Source: Paenibacillus castaneae (lineage in GTDB: Bacteria; Bacillota; Bacilli; Paenibacillales; Paenibacillaceae). From it: a stretch of 64,000 bases of DNA. The translations under genes and the position numbers were made by a program. Where the stretch lies: assembly GCF_002884445.1 (NCBI RefSeq), contig NZ_KZ614144.1, forward strand, positions 723,272 to 787,271, in the 5' to 3' direction. Positions 34,063-42,986 of this stretch are shown here, piece by piece; position 1 is the stretch's first letter, and every line of letters starts with the position of its first letter. The notes under the pieces were generated by a model, which saw only the letters and a program-made list of their open reading frames with translations, ran no database searches and had not been told where the DNA came from.

Positions 34063-34569
34063 GTGAGTAAAGTTATACCTGGCCGATTTACGGCACAAAT
34101 GGAGGGGTCTTTCGTTGTTTTTATTATTGGCATGAGAGTCAATAAGTTATGGGCTATACATAAGTGGCTGCCGGTATTTAAGGCAATGAATCCAATGATT
34201 CAGGAGTTGTACCGCAATCCTGATTTGGGGTTTCTAGATGCTAGTTTTCATGTATCTTGGAGAGGGGTCACGCTTATTCAGTATTGGAAGTCGTTCGAGC
34301 AGCTGGAACGGTATGCTCGGAAAGGAGCGGTCCATCTTGAGGCATGGCGCAATTTCAATCAGAAGGTTGGTACGAGCGGTGTAGTCGGCATATATCATGA
34401 AACCTATCTTGTTCCGGAAGGACAGTATGAATGTCTCTATAACAATATGCCTGTCTTCGGCCTTGCCAAAGCAGGAAGCCACGTCTCTGCGACGGGTAAA
34501 AAAGAAACGGCAAGCGGAAGACTGGGCGGAGATGGAGAACCAGCTGTTCCAACACCTCCTAATCCTTAA
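34063..34569 (+). CDS. DUF4188 protein (antibiotic-monooxygenase-like fold)
   Basis: 168 residues from GTG at 34063, behind AAAGGAG, 23 bases after the Nif3-like gene. It matches the DUF4188 pattern: IPGRFTAQMEGSFVVFIIGM, then NKLWAIHKWLPV, QYWKSFEQLERYARKG and GIYHETYLV. Relatives are about 150 residues with a ferredoxin-like alpha-beta barrel related to small monooxygenases; function unproven. The C-terminal tail, rich in Gly, Lys and Pro, is disordered and variable. Confidence 0.8.
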   Translation: MSKVIPGRFTAQMEGSFVVFIIGMRVNKLWAIHKWLPVFKAMNPMIQELYRNPDLGFLDASFHVSWRGVTLIQYWKSFEQLERYARKGAVHLEAWRNFNQKVGTSGVVGIYHETYLVPEGQYECLYNNMPVFGLAKAGSHVSATGKKETASGRLGGDGEPAVPTPPNP

Positions 34570-34600
34570 GTTGCTGAACGTTCAGGTGTTTTTCAGCAAC
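34570..34600. terminator. Stem-loop between DUF4188 and the convergent XRE gene
   Basis: GTTGCTGAA (34570-34578) pairs with TTCAGCAAC (34592-34600). The T-tract is weak, so termination efficiency is doubtful. Confidence 0.4.
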
Positions 34601-34645
34601 AATTGACTGCATATAGTAAAAAGGTTGTTGCTCTTTGTAACTCTG

Positions 34646-35491
34646 CTATGAGGGATCATGCTGCATCAAATTTTTAAGCTTCGATCTTGTAGAGGAATCC
34701 GGAGCGGGTGTATAAATGCTGCATCTTAAATCCGTACCGCCATGGACCTGCAGCGATGTAAGCTGGAAAAGCATTTTTCTTGCCTTGGCATGCCTAAACT
34801 CCAGTAATACCTCTGGTGCGGAGCTCACCTTGCTTTGCTCCCACAAGCGATTGAAATCAGGATGTGTTTCTTTCATTTCTTTCAGAAACTCCTCGTACCA
34901 TTCATCATCAACGTATTGTCCATAATAAGCCCGGAATATAGCTAGATAGCTGCTAGCGAACTGCTCCCAATTAACGGCAAGCCGCTGAAATTCTTTTCTT
35001 GTAAACAACAGGCGTATCATGTTTCTCTGCTCAGGCGGAATTTGCTCAAAATCTAAGAAGACATGTGCAGCAGCAGCATTCCATCCGACAATGTGACATT
35101 TGCGGTCGGAGATGATAGTTGGGCAATAGGTAAGCTCTTGGAGAATAATGGTTAAGGCCGGGCTGATCTCAGGAAGCTCTTCCTTAAGCGGGCTTATGCC
35201 AGATGTAGTTTCTAATGCTAATGAAAATAAGTATTTCCGCTCATCGACGGTTAATTGCAAAGCCATGGCTACGTTGTCGAGGACAGAAGACGATACTTTG
35301 ATGTCTCGTCCTTGTTCGAGCCAGGTGTACCAGGTGTGACTAACGCCAGCTAATTGTGCGACCTCTTCCCTCCTAAGTCCAGGAGTTCTTCTGCGAATTC
35401 CTTCGGGTAAACCGACGGATTGAGGCGTAAGCTTAGCTCTTTGGGTTTTTAGAAATTGAGATAATGCTTGAAGCCTAACTTGAGGATTCAT
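34646..35491 (-). CDS. XRE-family regulator with MmyB-like ligand-binding domain
   Basis: 281 residues. N-terminal helix-turn-helix (GLRREEVAQLAGVSHTWYTW, then LEQGRDIKVS), and from about residue 110 the MmyB-like domain: LTYCPTIISDRKCHIVGWN, NMIRLLF, and the C-terminal LLEFRHAKARKMLFQLTSLQ. Such proteins often bind fatty acids or fatty-acyl ligands and control neighbouring redox or lipid genes. The FabF gene is divergent with 131 bases between the two starts, making it a reasonable target. Confidence 0.85.
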   Translation of the reverse strand: MNPQVRLQALSQFLKTQRAKLTPQSVGLPEGIRRRTPGLRREEVAQLAGVSHTWYTWLEQGRDIKVSSSVLDNVAMALQLTVDERKYLFSLALETTSGISPLKEELPEISPALTIILQELTYCPTIISDRKCHIVGWNAAAAHVFLDFEQIPPEQRNMIRLLFTRKEFQRLAVNWEQFASSYLAIFRAYYGQYVDDEWYEEFLKEMKETHPDFNRLWEQSKVSSAPEVLLEFRHAKARKMLFQLTSLQVHGGTDLRCSIYTPAPDSSTRSKLKNLMQHDPS

Positions 35492-35622
35492 GGCTGCACG
35501 TCCTTTCGTTTAATTATCATATTATTCATTATACTAGGATAAACAACAACTTGTAATAGGATAATGAGCGTGACATGATGATGATATGGTTTTATTCGAA
35601 GCGGATCAAGGAGGAATTGGAT

Positions 35623-36861
35623 ATGGAAAGAGTCGTCATAACGGGTATGGGTGCGATCACGCCGCTCGGAAACGATGTCGAGACATTCTGGAATCGGTTA
35701 GTACGGGGAGATTCAGGCATTTCATCTATTGATGCTTTCGATACTTCTCGATTCAAGGTTCATATAGCAGGTGTGGTACGAGGCTTTGAGGCTAAGGAGC
35801 TGTTCGGCCTGAAGGAAGCACGGCGCATGGATAGGTTCAGTCAATTTGCTTTGGCGGCAGCCGATCAGGCTTTAATTGACTCCGGCATCGATCTGGAACA
35901 AGTGAACAAAGAACGAATGGGCGTCTATGTTGGCTCCGGAATTGGGGGAATCGGAACATTAATGGATCAGCATGACCTGCTGAACGCAAGAGGGCCGGAG
36001 AGGGTAAGCCCTACCTTAGTTCCGATGATGATCTCCAATATGGCGGCGGCTTTAATTAGCATTAAGCTTGGTGCATTAGGTTCAACATTATCTCCCGTAA
36101 CGGCTTGTTCGATAGGGAATACAGCTATTGGAGAAGCGTTCTATCAGATCCAAGCCGGAAGGGCTGACATCTTATTTACCGGAGGATCTGATGCAGCGAT
36201 TACGGAGATATCGCTGGCAAGCTTCTCGAACGCAACCGCATTATCGACGAGAAACAATGATCCCGAGCAGGCTAGCCGGCCTTTTGATGCTGGAAGGGAC
36301 GGGTTTGTAATGGCGGAAGGAGCTGGAATTCTGGTTCTGGAATCACTATCCCATGCACTGCGCAGGAAGGCTAAAATATACGCGGAGGTCATCGGCTATG
36401 GCGCCAGCTCGGATGCTTATCATATGGTAGCAACCCATCCGGAGGGCCAAGGCGCTTACCGCGCGATGAAATTAGCACTGAATGAGGCCAAGATACAACC
36501 TAGTCAGGTGGATGTCATTAGTGCACACGCCACGAGCACAGAGCTTGGGGACAAATCGGAAACGGCGGCAATAAAGAAATTATTCGGTCAAGATGCTTAT
36601 CGTATTCCGGTTACAGCTAATAAATCGATGACGGGACATATGTTTGGAGCGGCGGGAGGCGTAGAGGCTATTGCCTTAGTGAAAAGCTTGCAGAATGGAA
36701 TCATACCTCCGACCATTAACCAACACGAGAAGGATGAGGCATGTGATTTAGACTATGTGCCTAATGTGGCTCGCAAAGCCGATCTGACTATCGGAATGTC
36801 TAACTCCTTCGGTTTCGGCGGTCATAACGCGGTTATCGTTCTCAAGAAATATAGCGAATAA
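35623..36861 (+). CDS. fabF: 3-oxoacyl-[acyl-carrier-protein] synthase II
   Basis: 412 residues from ATG at 35623, behind AAGGAGG. Thiolase fold with catalytic Cys in VTACSIGNTAIGEAF, His in AHATSTELGDKSE and His in NKSMTGHMFGAAGG, plus the C-terminal SFGFGGHNAVIVLKK. It elongates acyl-ACP with malonyl-ACP. It stands alone, away from any fab cluster, so it is probably an extra copy used for a special fatty acid or a secondary product. The divergent MmyB-type regulator may control it. Confidence 0.9.
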   Translation: MERVVITGMGAITPLGNDVETFWNRLVRGDSGISSIDAFDTSRFKVHIAGVVRGFEAKELFGLKEARRMDRFSQFALAAADQALIDSGIDLEQVNKERMGVYVGSGIGGIGTLMDQHDLLNARGPERVSPTLVPMMISNMAAALISIKLGALGSTLSPVTACSIGNTAIGEAFYQIQAGRADILFTGGSDAAITEISLASFSNATALSTRNNDPEQASRPFDAGRDGFVMAEGAGILVLESLSHALRRKAKIYAEVIGYGASSDAYHMVATHPEGQGAYRAMKLALNEAKIQPSQVDVISAHATSTELGDKSETAAIKKLFGQDAYRIPVTANKSMTGHMFGAAGGVEAIALVKSLQNGIIPPTINQHEKDEACDLDYVPNVARKADLTIGMSNSFGFGGHNAVIVLKKYSE

Positions 36862-36864
36862 AAT

Positions 36865-36902
36865 AGGGATGAAATCACTTATCAGTGGTTTCATCCCTTT
36901 TC
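36865..36902 (+). terminator. Terminator after fabF
   Basis: AGGGATGAAATCACT / AGTGGTTTCATCCCT (36865-36879 with 36884-36898), one G-T, then TTTTC. Confidence 0.8.
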
Positions 36903-36909
36903 ACATGCT

Positions 36910-37119
36910 TTAATCATGTATCCTTTGTTTAATTATGTAATAACCATGAAATAATAAATAAAGTCGAATATTATCGAAATTTGTTTGAAACTCATCCTCA
37001 TTAAATGGTAGAAAATGGTCGTTCGTATTTAGTGGTATGTTCTGTACTTCATTGATATACTGATTCTTCATAGGGACAATAAGGGGGATCATTTCTCGAA
37101 AAACAAGAAAATCCCACAC
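36910..37119 (-). CDS. Small hypothetical ORF downstream of the invertible-cassette promoter
   Basis: 69 codons from GTG at 37119 (or fewer from an ATG inside), without a convincing ribosome site. The composition is protein-like (QNIPLNTNDHFLPFNEDEF, then a Tyr/Leu-rich helix), with no signal or membrane segment. It lies directly downstream of the outward promoter at 37269-37297, on the same strand. It may be a real gene, a decayed one, or chance. Confidence 0.25.
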   Translation of the reverse strand: MWDFLVFREMIPLIVPMKNQYINEVQNIPLNTNDHFLPFNEDEFQTNFDNIRLYLLFHGYYIIKQRIHD

Positions 37120-37182
37120 TCAAAAAGTGCAAGCATCAGCGTACGTTCACTATAATAATGAATTCCATATGATACAAAAATT

Positions 37183-37208
37183 GTTGTTCGCACAATTATC
37201 GTTGTTCG
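37183..37208 (+). repeat. Left 26-bp inverted repeat flanking the tyrosine recombinase
   Basis: Perfect reverse complement of 38286-38311 over all 26 bases; identity stops at both ends. It contains a 7-6-7 dyad at 37189-37208 (CGCACAA-TTATCG-TTGTTCG), the form of a tyrosine-recombinase crossover site, plus the octamer GTTGTTCG twice. Confidence 0.9.
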
Positions 37209-37268
37209 TTCTTTTTCGATAAAATTCTTCTTTATATTTGTTTTTTCTACAAAATACTACATTATTAC

Positions 37269-37297
37269 ATTATAGTAAAATTGGATCAATATTACAA
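37269..37297 (-). promoter_or_regulatory. Outward-facing promoter inside the inverted-repeat cassette
   Basis: Minus strand: TTGTAA (37297-37292), exactly 17 bases, then perfect TATAAT (37274-37269). It lies between the recombinase stop and the left repeat and points out through that repeat. After inversion of 37183-38311 it would sit near 38197-38225 and point right, toward the HD-GYP gene at 38503. Confidence 0.5.
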
Positions 37298-37316
37298 CCG
37301 CATTAGGCGTATATGA

Positions 37317-38258
37317 CTATAAACTGGCCTTTAAATAGGCTTCAACAAAGTCTGGCGCTGCTTTTTCTATTTGCTGAACCGTATGAAGATATCGCTGGGT
37401 CGTATTAATATGCGTATGCCCAAGTGATTCTTGAACCTGCTGAAGTGTTGCACCACTAAGCAAAGCTAAGGTAGCATTCGTATGCCTGAGCCAATGCGGA
37501 GTAACCTTTTTGCCCAAGCCGCATTGTTCACGTGCCTTTTTAATTATTTTCTCAACTTGTCGCACAGATACAGGGAAAACAACTTGATTTGCAGAGTGAA
37601 AGAGATGGGATAGATGCTTGTTATATAAGGACCATAGCATTTGAGGCACCTTCACCTCGCGATACTTGCCGCCTTTGCCATGTATCGTTAACCAAATTGA
37701 GTTTTCCTCCGGGTCCGGATGGAAATGATTACTTTCAATAGAGACTAATTCAGATACTCTCAAGCCTAATAGAACAAGGGTCAAGCCGATTAAATAATCC
37801 CGGGACCCTTGTTTTTTTAATTGTTCAATCAAAACAATCACCTCGCGCTTTGTTAAGTAATTGTTTTTGCTAGTAATCGTAATTTTAGGAGTGCGTATGC
37901 TGGTTAATGGGTTTTTATCAAAAATTCCGATATTGGTATCACTTCCCCATTTGTAGAGAGAACGCAAGGGTGCGATATATATGGCAACGGTTGCAGGCGC
38001 TTTCGGCATGTTGTCCTTCGAGAAAAGTCCATTAACTAATCCAATTTTGTATACTTCGATTTCTTTCCATGTGACATCATTTAATCTTTTTTGTCCAATG
38101 AAGCTGCGGAACTTGTTTATTGCGCTTAAGTAATTTCTAATGGTGAACTTGGAACGCTGACAAGTGGCGAAGAACATATTGACGATTTGATCATCTGTAT
38201 AGCTTTGTTTGTGTTCTACGCGGATTGGAAGTTTAGACTGATTGGTCTGAGATAGCAT
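37317..38258 (-). CDS. Tyrosine recombinase (XerC/XerD-type) flanked by its own inverted repeats
   Basis: 313 residues from ATG at 38258 (GGGAGG 12 bases upstream). The N-terminal SAM-like core-binding domain covers about 20-120 and the catalytic domain about 130-305. The full catalytic set is present: Arg167 (LLGLRVSEL), Lys195 (HGKGGK), His255 and Arg258 (PHWLRHTNA), His281 (SLGHTH) and nucleophile Tyr290 (TQRYLH). So it should be active in cutting and joining DNA at short dyad sites. XerC/XerD proper are not flanked by repeats; here two 26-bp inverted copies of a fitting site bracket the gene, suggesting it inverts or moves its own segment. Confidence 0.88.
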   Translation of the reverse strand: MLSQTNQSKLPIRVEHKQSYTDDQIVNMFFATCQRSKFTIRNYLSAINKFRSFIGQKRLNDVTWKEIEVYKIGLVNGLFSKDNMPKAPATVAIYIAPLRSLYKWGSDTNIGIFDKNPLTSIRTPKITITSKNNYLTKREVIVLIEQLKKQGSRDYLIGLTLVLLGLRVSELVSIESNHFHPDPEENSIWLTIHGKGGKYREVKVPQMLWSLYNKHLSHLFHSANQVVFPVSVRQVEKIIKKAREQCGLGKKVTPHWLRHTNATLALLSGATLQQVQESLGHTHINTTQRYLHTVQQIEKAAPDFVEAYLKASL

Positions 38259-38285
38259 GGACGCTTTTTTCCTCCCTGTATTATT

Positions 38286-38311
38286 CGAACAACGATAATT
38301 GTGCGAACAAC
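38286..38311 (-). repeat. Right 26-bp inverted repeat flanking the tyrosine recombinase
   Basis: Perfect reverse complement of 37183-37208. Dyad at 38286-38305: CGAACAA-CGATAA-TTGTGCG, arms matching 6 of 7. The 6-base centre is asymmetric and lies in opposite orientation in the two copies, which predicts inversion, not excision. It sits in the leader between the recombinase start and its likely promoter. Confidence 0.9.
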
Positions 38312-38317
38312 GGTTCA
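38304..38317 (-). promoter_or_regulatory. LexA-like (SOS) box upstream of the recombinase
   Basis: CGAAC-AACG-GTTCA keeps the GAAC-N4-GTTC core of the Bacillus LexA site, about 46 bases before the recombinase start and overlapping the outer end of the right repeat. The flanks and inner bases deviate from the consensus. A -10-like TATAAT lies further out at 38340-38335 on the minus strand. Confidence 0.3.
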
Positions 38318-38502
38318 AACGAAATGAATACATAATTATATAATTAAAATATTTACTCCATTAATTATACGGTTAACGGAGTATTTATTGAAGGATGGGG
38401 CTGAAAAGTTATTAAGCCTCCGTTTGCCGTAGCTTCTTCTTTTAATTTGTTGATTATATTACTTAGCGTTTAAGTTCTCAAGGGGGTTAAGGGTGGGATA
38501 AC

Positions 38503-39093
38503 GTGGAAGATGAATTGTGCTTGAAGAGAGTGATGCTATTAAAGGCCAAAGATAGGGATACATATGAACATAGTCTTAGGGTGGGTGAATTATGTAAATT
38601 AATGGCTGGGCGCTTAAGCATGGATGACGAGCAGACCAAGCACTTGTTTCATGGTGGTCTCCTTCACGATATTGGGAAAATGTTTATTGATCCAAACATT
38701 TTGCAAAAGCGCTCGGCACTTACGAAAGAAGAATGGACAATCATGCAGCGGCATGCTTCATTCGGTGCAGAAATGATGTCTGCGTATGGGGATGTAGACA
38801 ATGAAATATTGGATATCATTCGATATCATCACGAACGGTGGAATGGCAGAGGATACCCGTATGGATTAAGTGGGAAACATATTCCTCGTTTCGCGCGAAT
38901 ATGTGGGATTATTGATTCATTTGACAGCATGGTTTCTGATCGTCCCTATCGTAAAGGATTGACGTTTATGGAAGCAAAGGAAGAACTGGTGTGCCACAGC
39001 GGCACGCAATTTGATAAGCAGTTTGTTGATCTATTCATAAGCTTATTTCCTTCTATTCAAGTGATATATCATAACTACAAAATACTTATATGA
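38503..39093 (+). CDS. HD-GYP domain phosphohydrolase (c-di-GMP phosphodiesterase type)
   Basis: 196 residues from GTG at 38503, behind AAGGGGGTTAAGGG. It is a nearly bare HD-GYP domain: [13 protein letters not shown], the HD pair in [12 protein letters not shown], and the GYP motif in [13 protein letters not shown], with [17 protein letters not shown] after it. HD-GYP enzymes break c-di-GMP to GMP or pGpG and so favour motility over biofilm. Its stop overlaps an ATG four bases before the chemoreceptor's ribosome site, so the two are coupled. It is the first gene to the right of the recombinase cassette. Confidence 0.86.
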   Translation: MEDELCLKRVMLLKAKDRDTYEHSLRVGELCKLMAGRLSMDDEQTKHLFHGGLLHDIGKMFIDPNILQKRSALTKEEWTIMQRHASFGAEMMSAYGDVDNEILDIIRYHHERWNGRGYPYGLSGKHIPRFARICGIIDSFDSMVSDRPYRKGLTFMEAKEELVCHSGTQFDKQFVDLFISLFPSIQVIYHNYKILI

Positions 39094-39101
39094 GGTGCAG
39101 C

Positions 39102-40796
39102 ATGAAATTAACAATTGGAAAAAAACTGATCGGATCATTTTTAGTAATTGCTCTACTTTTGGGCATTACCAGCAGTATCTCTTCGTATTACTTAAATAAA
39201 ATAGACGATGGATATTCGGATATCATTGATCGCCGTGTAGTCATCTTATCAAATGTACAGAAAATACAAGTACATGTTGCTAAAGAAACCAGCAGATTGC
39301 GTGCATATATGATTACTAAGGATCAGGAATCTTTGGATAATTTAAATGCTTCTTACGATAGGGTAATAAGTCTAATAGAAGAAACGAATGGCATGGTTCA
39401 AATTAAGGAATTTAAAGAGGGTTTAGAAAAGCTGGATGCTGTAAATCAAGAGTTCAAACAGAAATATGATCTATTGATTCAAATGATTGACAATAATGAG
39501 CCTTCTAATGAGATAACCAACTATTATGTTAACGATGTTATTCGTTTATCTAGGCAGCTTGACCCGATTGCAGAAGAACTGGCTGATTTCCAAACGAAAT
39601 CGATGGATGAGGCAAGCGCAAAAAACACAGAAACAGCAAGAGCGGCTACTATGAATGTTTCTATCATTAGTATTTTAGCTGTTGTTCTAGCGGTATTGAT
39701 TGGCTATTTCAGCTCGCGAATGATTTCAAAGCCGATTGTCGCAATAGCGAATGTCGCCGAACGCATTGCACTTGGCGATTTAACGATAGAAGATATACGG
39801 GTGAAGAATAAGGATGAAGTGGGGGTTTTGGCTAAATCCTTTAACCAGATGGCGGGAAATCTCCGCAGCTTAGTTCAACAAATCAGCATAAGCTCTGAAC
39901 ATATAGCGGCTTCCTCGGAGGAACTAACGGCAAGTGCGGAACAATCCAATCAAGTATCGGAAAATATCGCATTAACGCTTCAAGAAGTTACGGCTAATGC
40001 GGATATGCAATCAAGAAACGTGGATGAGAGTGTTCGTTCAACGAATGAAATGTCATCAGGGCTGCAACAAATTGCTTCCAGCGCTCAAATGACTTCTGCT
40101 CTTTCTATCCAAACTTCCGAAATTGCACTAGAAGGAAATCAAATTATACAATCAACGGTTAAACAGATGGACTCTATTCATAATAAGATGGATCATTTAG
40201 CGAATGCTGTAACGGAGATGGAGGGCAACTCCAAGGAAATTGAAAGCATAGTAGCTGTGATATCGGAGATAGCCGCACAAACGAATCTACTAGCATTAAA
40301 TGCAGCAATAGAAGCGGCTAGAGCAGGCGAGCAAGGGCGCGGGTTTGCGGTAGTTGCCGATGAGATTCGTAAATTAGCGGAACAATCGTCTAATTCTGCT
40401 GGACAAATCTCACAGCTGGTCACGACGATTAATACCCATACCCATCATGTGGTTGAGTCAATGGAAGTTGGAGCTAAAGAGGTCGATGAAGGAATTCGGG
40501 TCGTTCATATTGCCGGACAGTTATTTGAGGAAATTAACCGGAATATTGACGAGGTGTCCAATTTAGTTCAGGATGTATCCGCATCGTCACAGCAAATATC
40601 AGCCAGCTCGGAGCAAGTGGTGCATGCCATTGAAGAGATATCGGAAGGATCTAAATCCGTAGCGGAGCAATCACAGAATGTAGCAGCGTCAACGGAAGAA
40701 CAATTGGCTTCGATGGAGGAAATCGCCTCGTCTGCTTCTTTCTTGTCTAATATGGCGGAGGAGCTGCAGAGTTTAGTTGGAAAATTCAAAATATAG
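39102..40796 (+). CDS. Methyl-accepting chemotaxis protein
   Basis: 564 residues from ATG at 39102, behind GAGGTG; an ATG at 39090 has no ribosome site. Helix 1 ([18 protein letters not shown]), a four-helix-bundle sensor (about 35-185), helix 2 ([18 protein letters not shown]), HAMP, and then the long signalling coiled coil with tip [20 protein letters not shown] and [17 protein letters not shown]. It signals to CheA. Its ligand is unknown. Coupled to the HD-GYP gene, linking c-di-GMP removal with chemotaxis. Confidence 0.9.
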   Translation: MKLTIGKKLIGSFLVIALLLGITSSISSYYLNKIDDGYSDIIDRRVVILSNVQKIQVHVAKETSRLRAYMITKDQESLDNLNASYDRVISLIEETNGMVQIKEFKEGLEKLDAVNQEFKQKYDLLIQMIDNNEPSNEITNYYVNDVIRLSRQLDPIAEELADFQTKSMDEASAKNTETARAATMNVSIISILAVVLAVLIGYFSSRMISKPIVAIANVAERIALGDLTIEDIRVKNKDEVGVLAKSFNQMAGNLRSLVQQISISSEHIAASSEELTASAEQSNQVSENIALTLQEVTANADMQSRNVDESVRSTNEMSSGLQQIASSAQMTSALSIQTSEIALEGNQIIQSTVKQMDSIHNKMDHLANAVTEMEGNSKEIESIVAVISEIAAQTNLLALNAAIEAARAGEQGRGFAVVADEIRKLAEQSSNSAGQISQLVTTINTHTHHVVESMEVGAKEVDEGIRVVHIAGQLFEEINRNIDEVSNLVQDVSASSQQISASSEQVVHAIEEISEGSKSVAEQSQNVAASTEEQLASMEEIASSASFLSNMAEELQSLVGKFKI

Positions 40797-40849
40797 TCTA
40801 ATTTAAGAAAGCAAGCGTATGTAAAGCTGAATATAGCGTTCGTTATTTG

Positions 40850-40895
40850 GGGGTTGCGGCAGGCCGTTTTGTTGGTCTTCCGCAGCCCCTATTTA
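40850..40895. terminator. Bidirectional terminator between the chemoreceptor and the patatin-fusion genes
   Basis: GGGGTTGCGG (40850-40859) with CCGCAGCCCC (40880-40889), inner GGCC/GGTC pairing, then TATTTATT. Both genes converge on it. Confidence 0.7.
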
Positions 40896-42749
40896 TTAAG
40901 AGGAAAGCTTCTTTTTAATACGCATAATCGCATCTCTCGTTACGGCTTCACCGGCAGCAATGCAGATTTGTGAATCCTTGAAGCTGATTTGATTGTGACC
41001 GAGGTCGGGACGCAGAACAATATCCGCAAGCTGCAGCTCCTCCTTCACCATCTTTGCACTCATGATATCGATGGTATTCAGAAGAGAATCCACAAAATGT
41101 TTTGCTGTCCCCTTGGAGAAGGACTCCGTACATACGTTAGCAGCAATGACGATATCGGCGCCCATGCTTTTCACTAGTGCCGCTGGGACAGGATGAACGA
41201 CTGCGCCATCGACTAGCGTTTTGCCCTGGTATTGGACGGGGCGCATAATAGCAGGAATTGCTGTACTTGCGCTGATCGCATGAGCGAGCAATCCATTCCG
41301 CATAATGTGAGCCTCTCCTGTTGAGGCATCCGAAGCGACAGCAGCAAAGGGGATTGGCAGATCTTCAATATTTCTTTTGCCTACATGCTGTTCAATAAAC
41401 CCAATCATTGGCGTGTTATGGACGAACGAGTGCTTGGGGATAGTAGGTCGAACCAATTGACGCCAGCGAATCGTTGAAAGTACACGTACACAGTCCTCCA
41501 CCGGCATTCCGGCCGCGTAGGCACCGCCTACTAACGAGCCGACGCTGGTACCCGCTATCATGTCGATAGGAATTCCTTCTTCTTCAAGCACTCGCAATAT
41601 GCCAAGATGAGCCATGCCTCTAACAGAGCCGCTGCCGAGTGCTAACCCAATAGTGGGGCGGTCTCCTGCTTTGCGAGCTCGGCCAAAGCGCAAATGATTG
41701 CTGGAGATTGTACGTCCTTCACTAACAATATAGGCTTCCGTTACAATGCCTTGTAATTCCCCAACATTCTTAGTCAAATAGGGAAATAGACTTAGCAGAC
41801 GAAGTGCATCTGAAGAGATCGCCGATTCCGCATCATCTGCCCCCGCGTTTTCTACAAAATATTGAGCTAGCAGGGGGATATCCTCTACCCGCTCGCGAAG
41901 AGGCGGGATGTAAAGTGAAGCAATGTTGTTTATATGTAGGGGTTGTGCCGCTGTGAGCACGATACGAGTTTGAATAGCGGTTTCCACGATTTGTTTCAAA
42001 AGGTCGGCGGGTAGCTGTTCAGCATGCTCCACGACAAGGGTACCACCCTTTGCCGCACGTATTTTTGTATCCCAAGCAAGCAAGTCAAAGTCATTTCCGT
42101 TAATGGTCAGCATCGGATATTGTCCTTGTGTAGCAGCATAATGCAGCTTCCTGGCGATACTTCGCTTTCCTGTGCCGGCTTCACCAATGAGGATAACGTG
42201 ATCTTGCTTTGCAGACAACCGTTCAATATGGCCCATTAACTGCTTCATGGCCGGATTTGTGCCGATAAGATTGCCCGAGCGTTCCCGATCCTCTGTTTCA
42301 TACTGCTTCATAATCAACTGGCTCTTCGTATGCTCCTCTAATACACGCTCATTGGAGTTCTGAATTCGTTTAATCATAGCATCAATAATCTGGTTGCGGA
42401 AATCAGCGTTTTTATCCATTAACAGCAGCATGCCTGTCTTAGATACGGTTATCGTAGTAAGATAATCAACCGCTTCTACAAAAGCACTGACAGGATCGCC
42501 CGTCAAGCAAGACATCTCACCGAAGAAATGGCCTCTTTGCAGCAACGCTAATTCAACCTTCGTTTCGTTCTCTATAAAAACACGCGCTTGTCCGGACAAA
42601 ATAATATGGACGCACTCGCTAACCTCGCCTTGCATCATAATAAGCTGATCAGAAACATACTGTTGTTCTTTTATCTCCAGCTCTAGCTGCTGCCATTCTC
42701 CGGCAGATAGCTGATTAATGATGGGATAGGCTTGATAGGGTTGCAGCAA
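40896..42749 (-). CDS. Fusion of cNMP-binding domain, degenerate sigma-54-type AAA+ domain and patatin-like phospholipase
   Basis: 617 residues from TTG at 42749, seven bases after AGGAGG. Residues about 15-130: CRP-like cyclic-nucleotide-binding domain (IILSGQARVFIEN, GHFFGEMSCLTGD). Residues about 160-360: NtrC-type AAA+ with Walker A GEAGTGKRS, a weak Walker B GGTLVVEHAEQLP and PPLRERVEDIPLLAQYF, but no GAFTGA loop, so it cannot drive sigma-54. Residues about 370-600: patatin/RssA domain with oxyanion loop GSGSVRG, nucleophile Ser in AGTSVGSLVGG and catalytic Asp in LVDGAVVHP. A lipid hydrolase gated by a nucleotide and an ATPase-like module is the likely reading; no DNA-binding domain is seen. 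Confidence 0.85.
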   Translation of the reverse strand: MLQPYQAYPIINQLSAGEWQQLELEIKEQQYVSDQLIMMQGEVSECVHIILSGQARVFIENETKVELALLQRGHFFGEMSCLTGDPVSAFVEAVDYLTTITVSKTGMLLLMDKNADFRNQIIDAMIKRIQNSNERVLEEHTKSQLIMKQYETEDRERSGNLIGTNPAMKQLMGHIERLSAKQDHVILIGEAGTGKRSIARKLHYAATQGQYPMLTINGNDFDLLAWDTKIRAAKGGTLVVEHAEQLPADLLKQIVETAIQTRIVLTAAQPLHINNIASLYIPPLRERVEDIPLLAQYFVENAGADDAESAISSDALRLLSLFPYLTKNVGELQGIVTEAYIVSEGRTISSNHLRFGRARKAGDRPTIGLALGSGSVRGMAHLGILRVLEEEGIPIDMIAGTSVGSLVGGAYAAGMPVEDCVRVLSTIRWRQLVRPTIPKHSFVHNTPMIGFIEQHVGKRNIEDLPIPFAAVASDASTGEAHIMRNGLLAHAISASTAIPAIMRPVQYQGKTLVDGAVVHPVPAALVKSMGADIVIAANVCTESFSKGTAKHFVDSLLNTIDIMSAKMVKEELQLADIVLRPDLGHNQISFKDSQICIAAGEAVTRDAIMRIKKKLSS

Positions 42750-42986
42750 TTTCGTACCTCCTCATGTCGGTCTGTTATACGATACTCTTTTAAGCTTCTT
42801 TTTCACTTTTTTCAGAACCATATGTCTCTTGAAGTGCAATCTCATTTTTGTAAACATTTGGCTATTTATTTCGTTCGACATGATCTAATATAAACCTCTA
42901 TTTTCCAGCCAATTTCAACAAATATAGGTGTTGGTTAATAATCAATTTGGGATTTGCAAGCAGTACAAAAAATAAGGATGCCATGC

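Noticed and set aside
37183..38311. Classical insertion sequence
   Set aside because: No DDE transposase and no target duplication next to the repeats; the gene is a tyrosine recombinase and the repeats hold crossover-like dyads, so a recombination cassette fits better.
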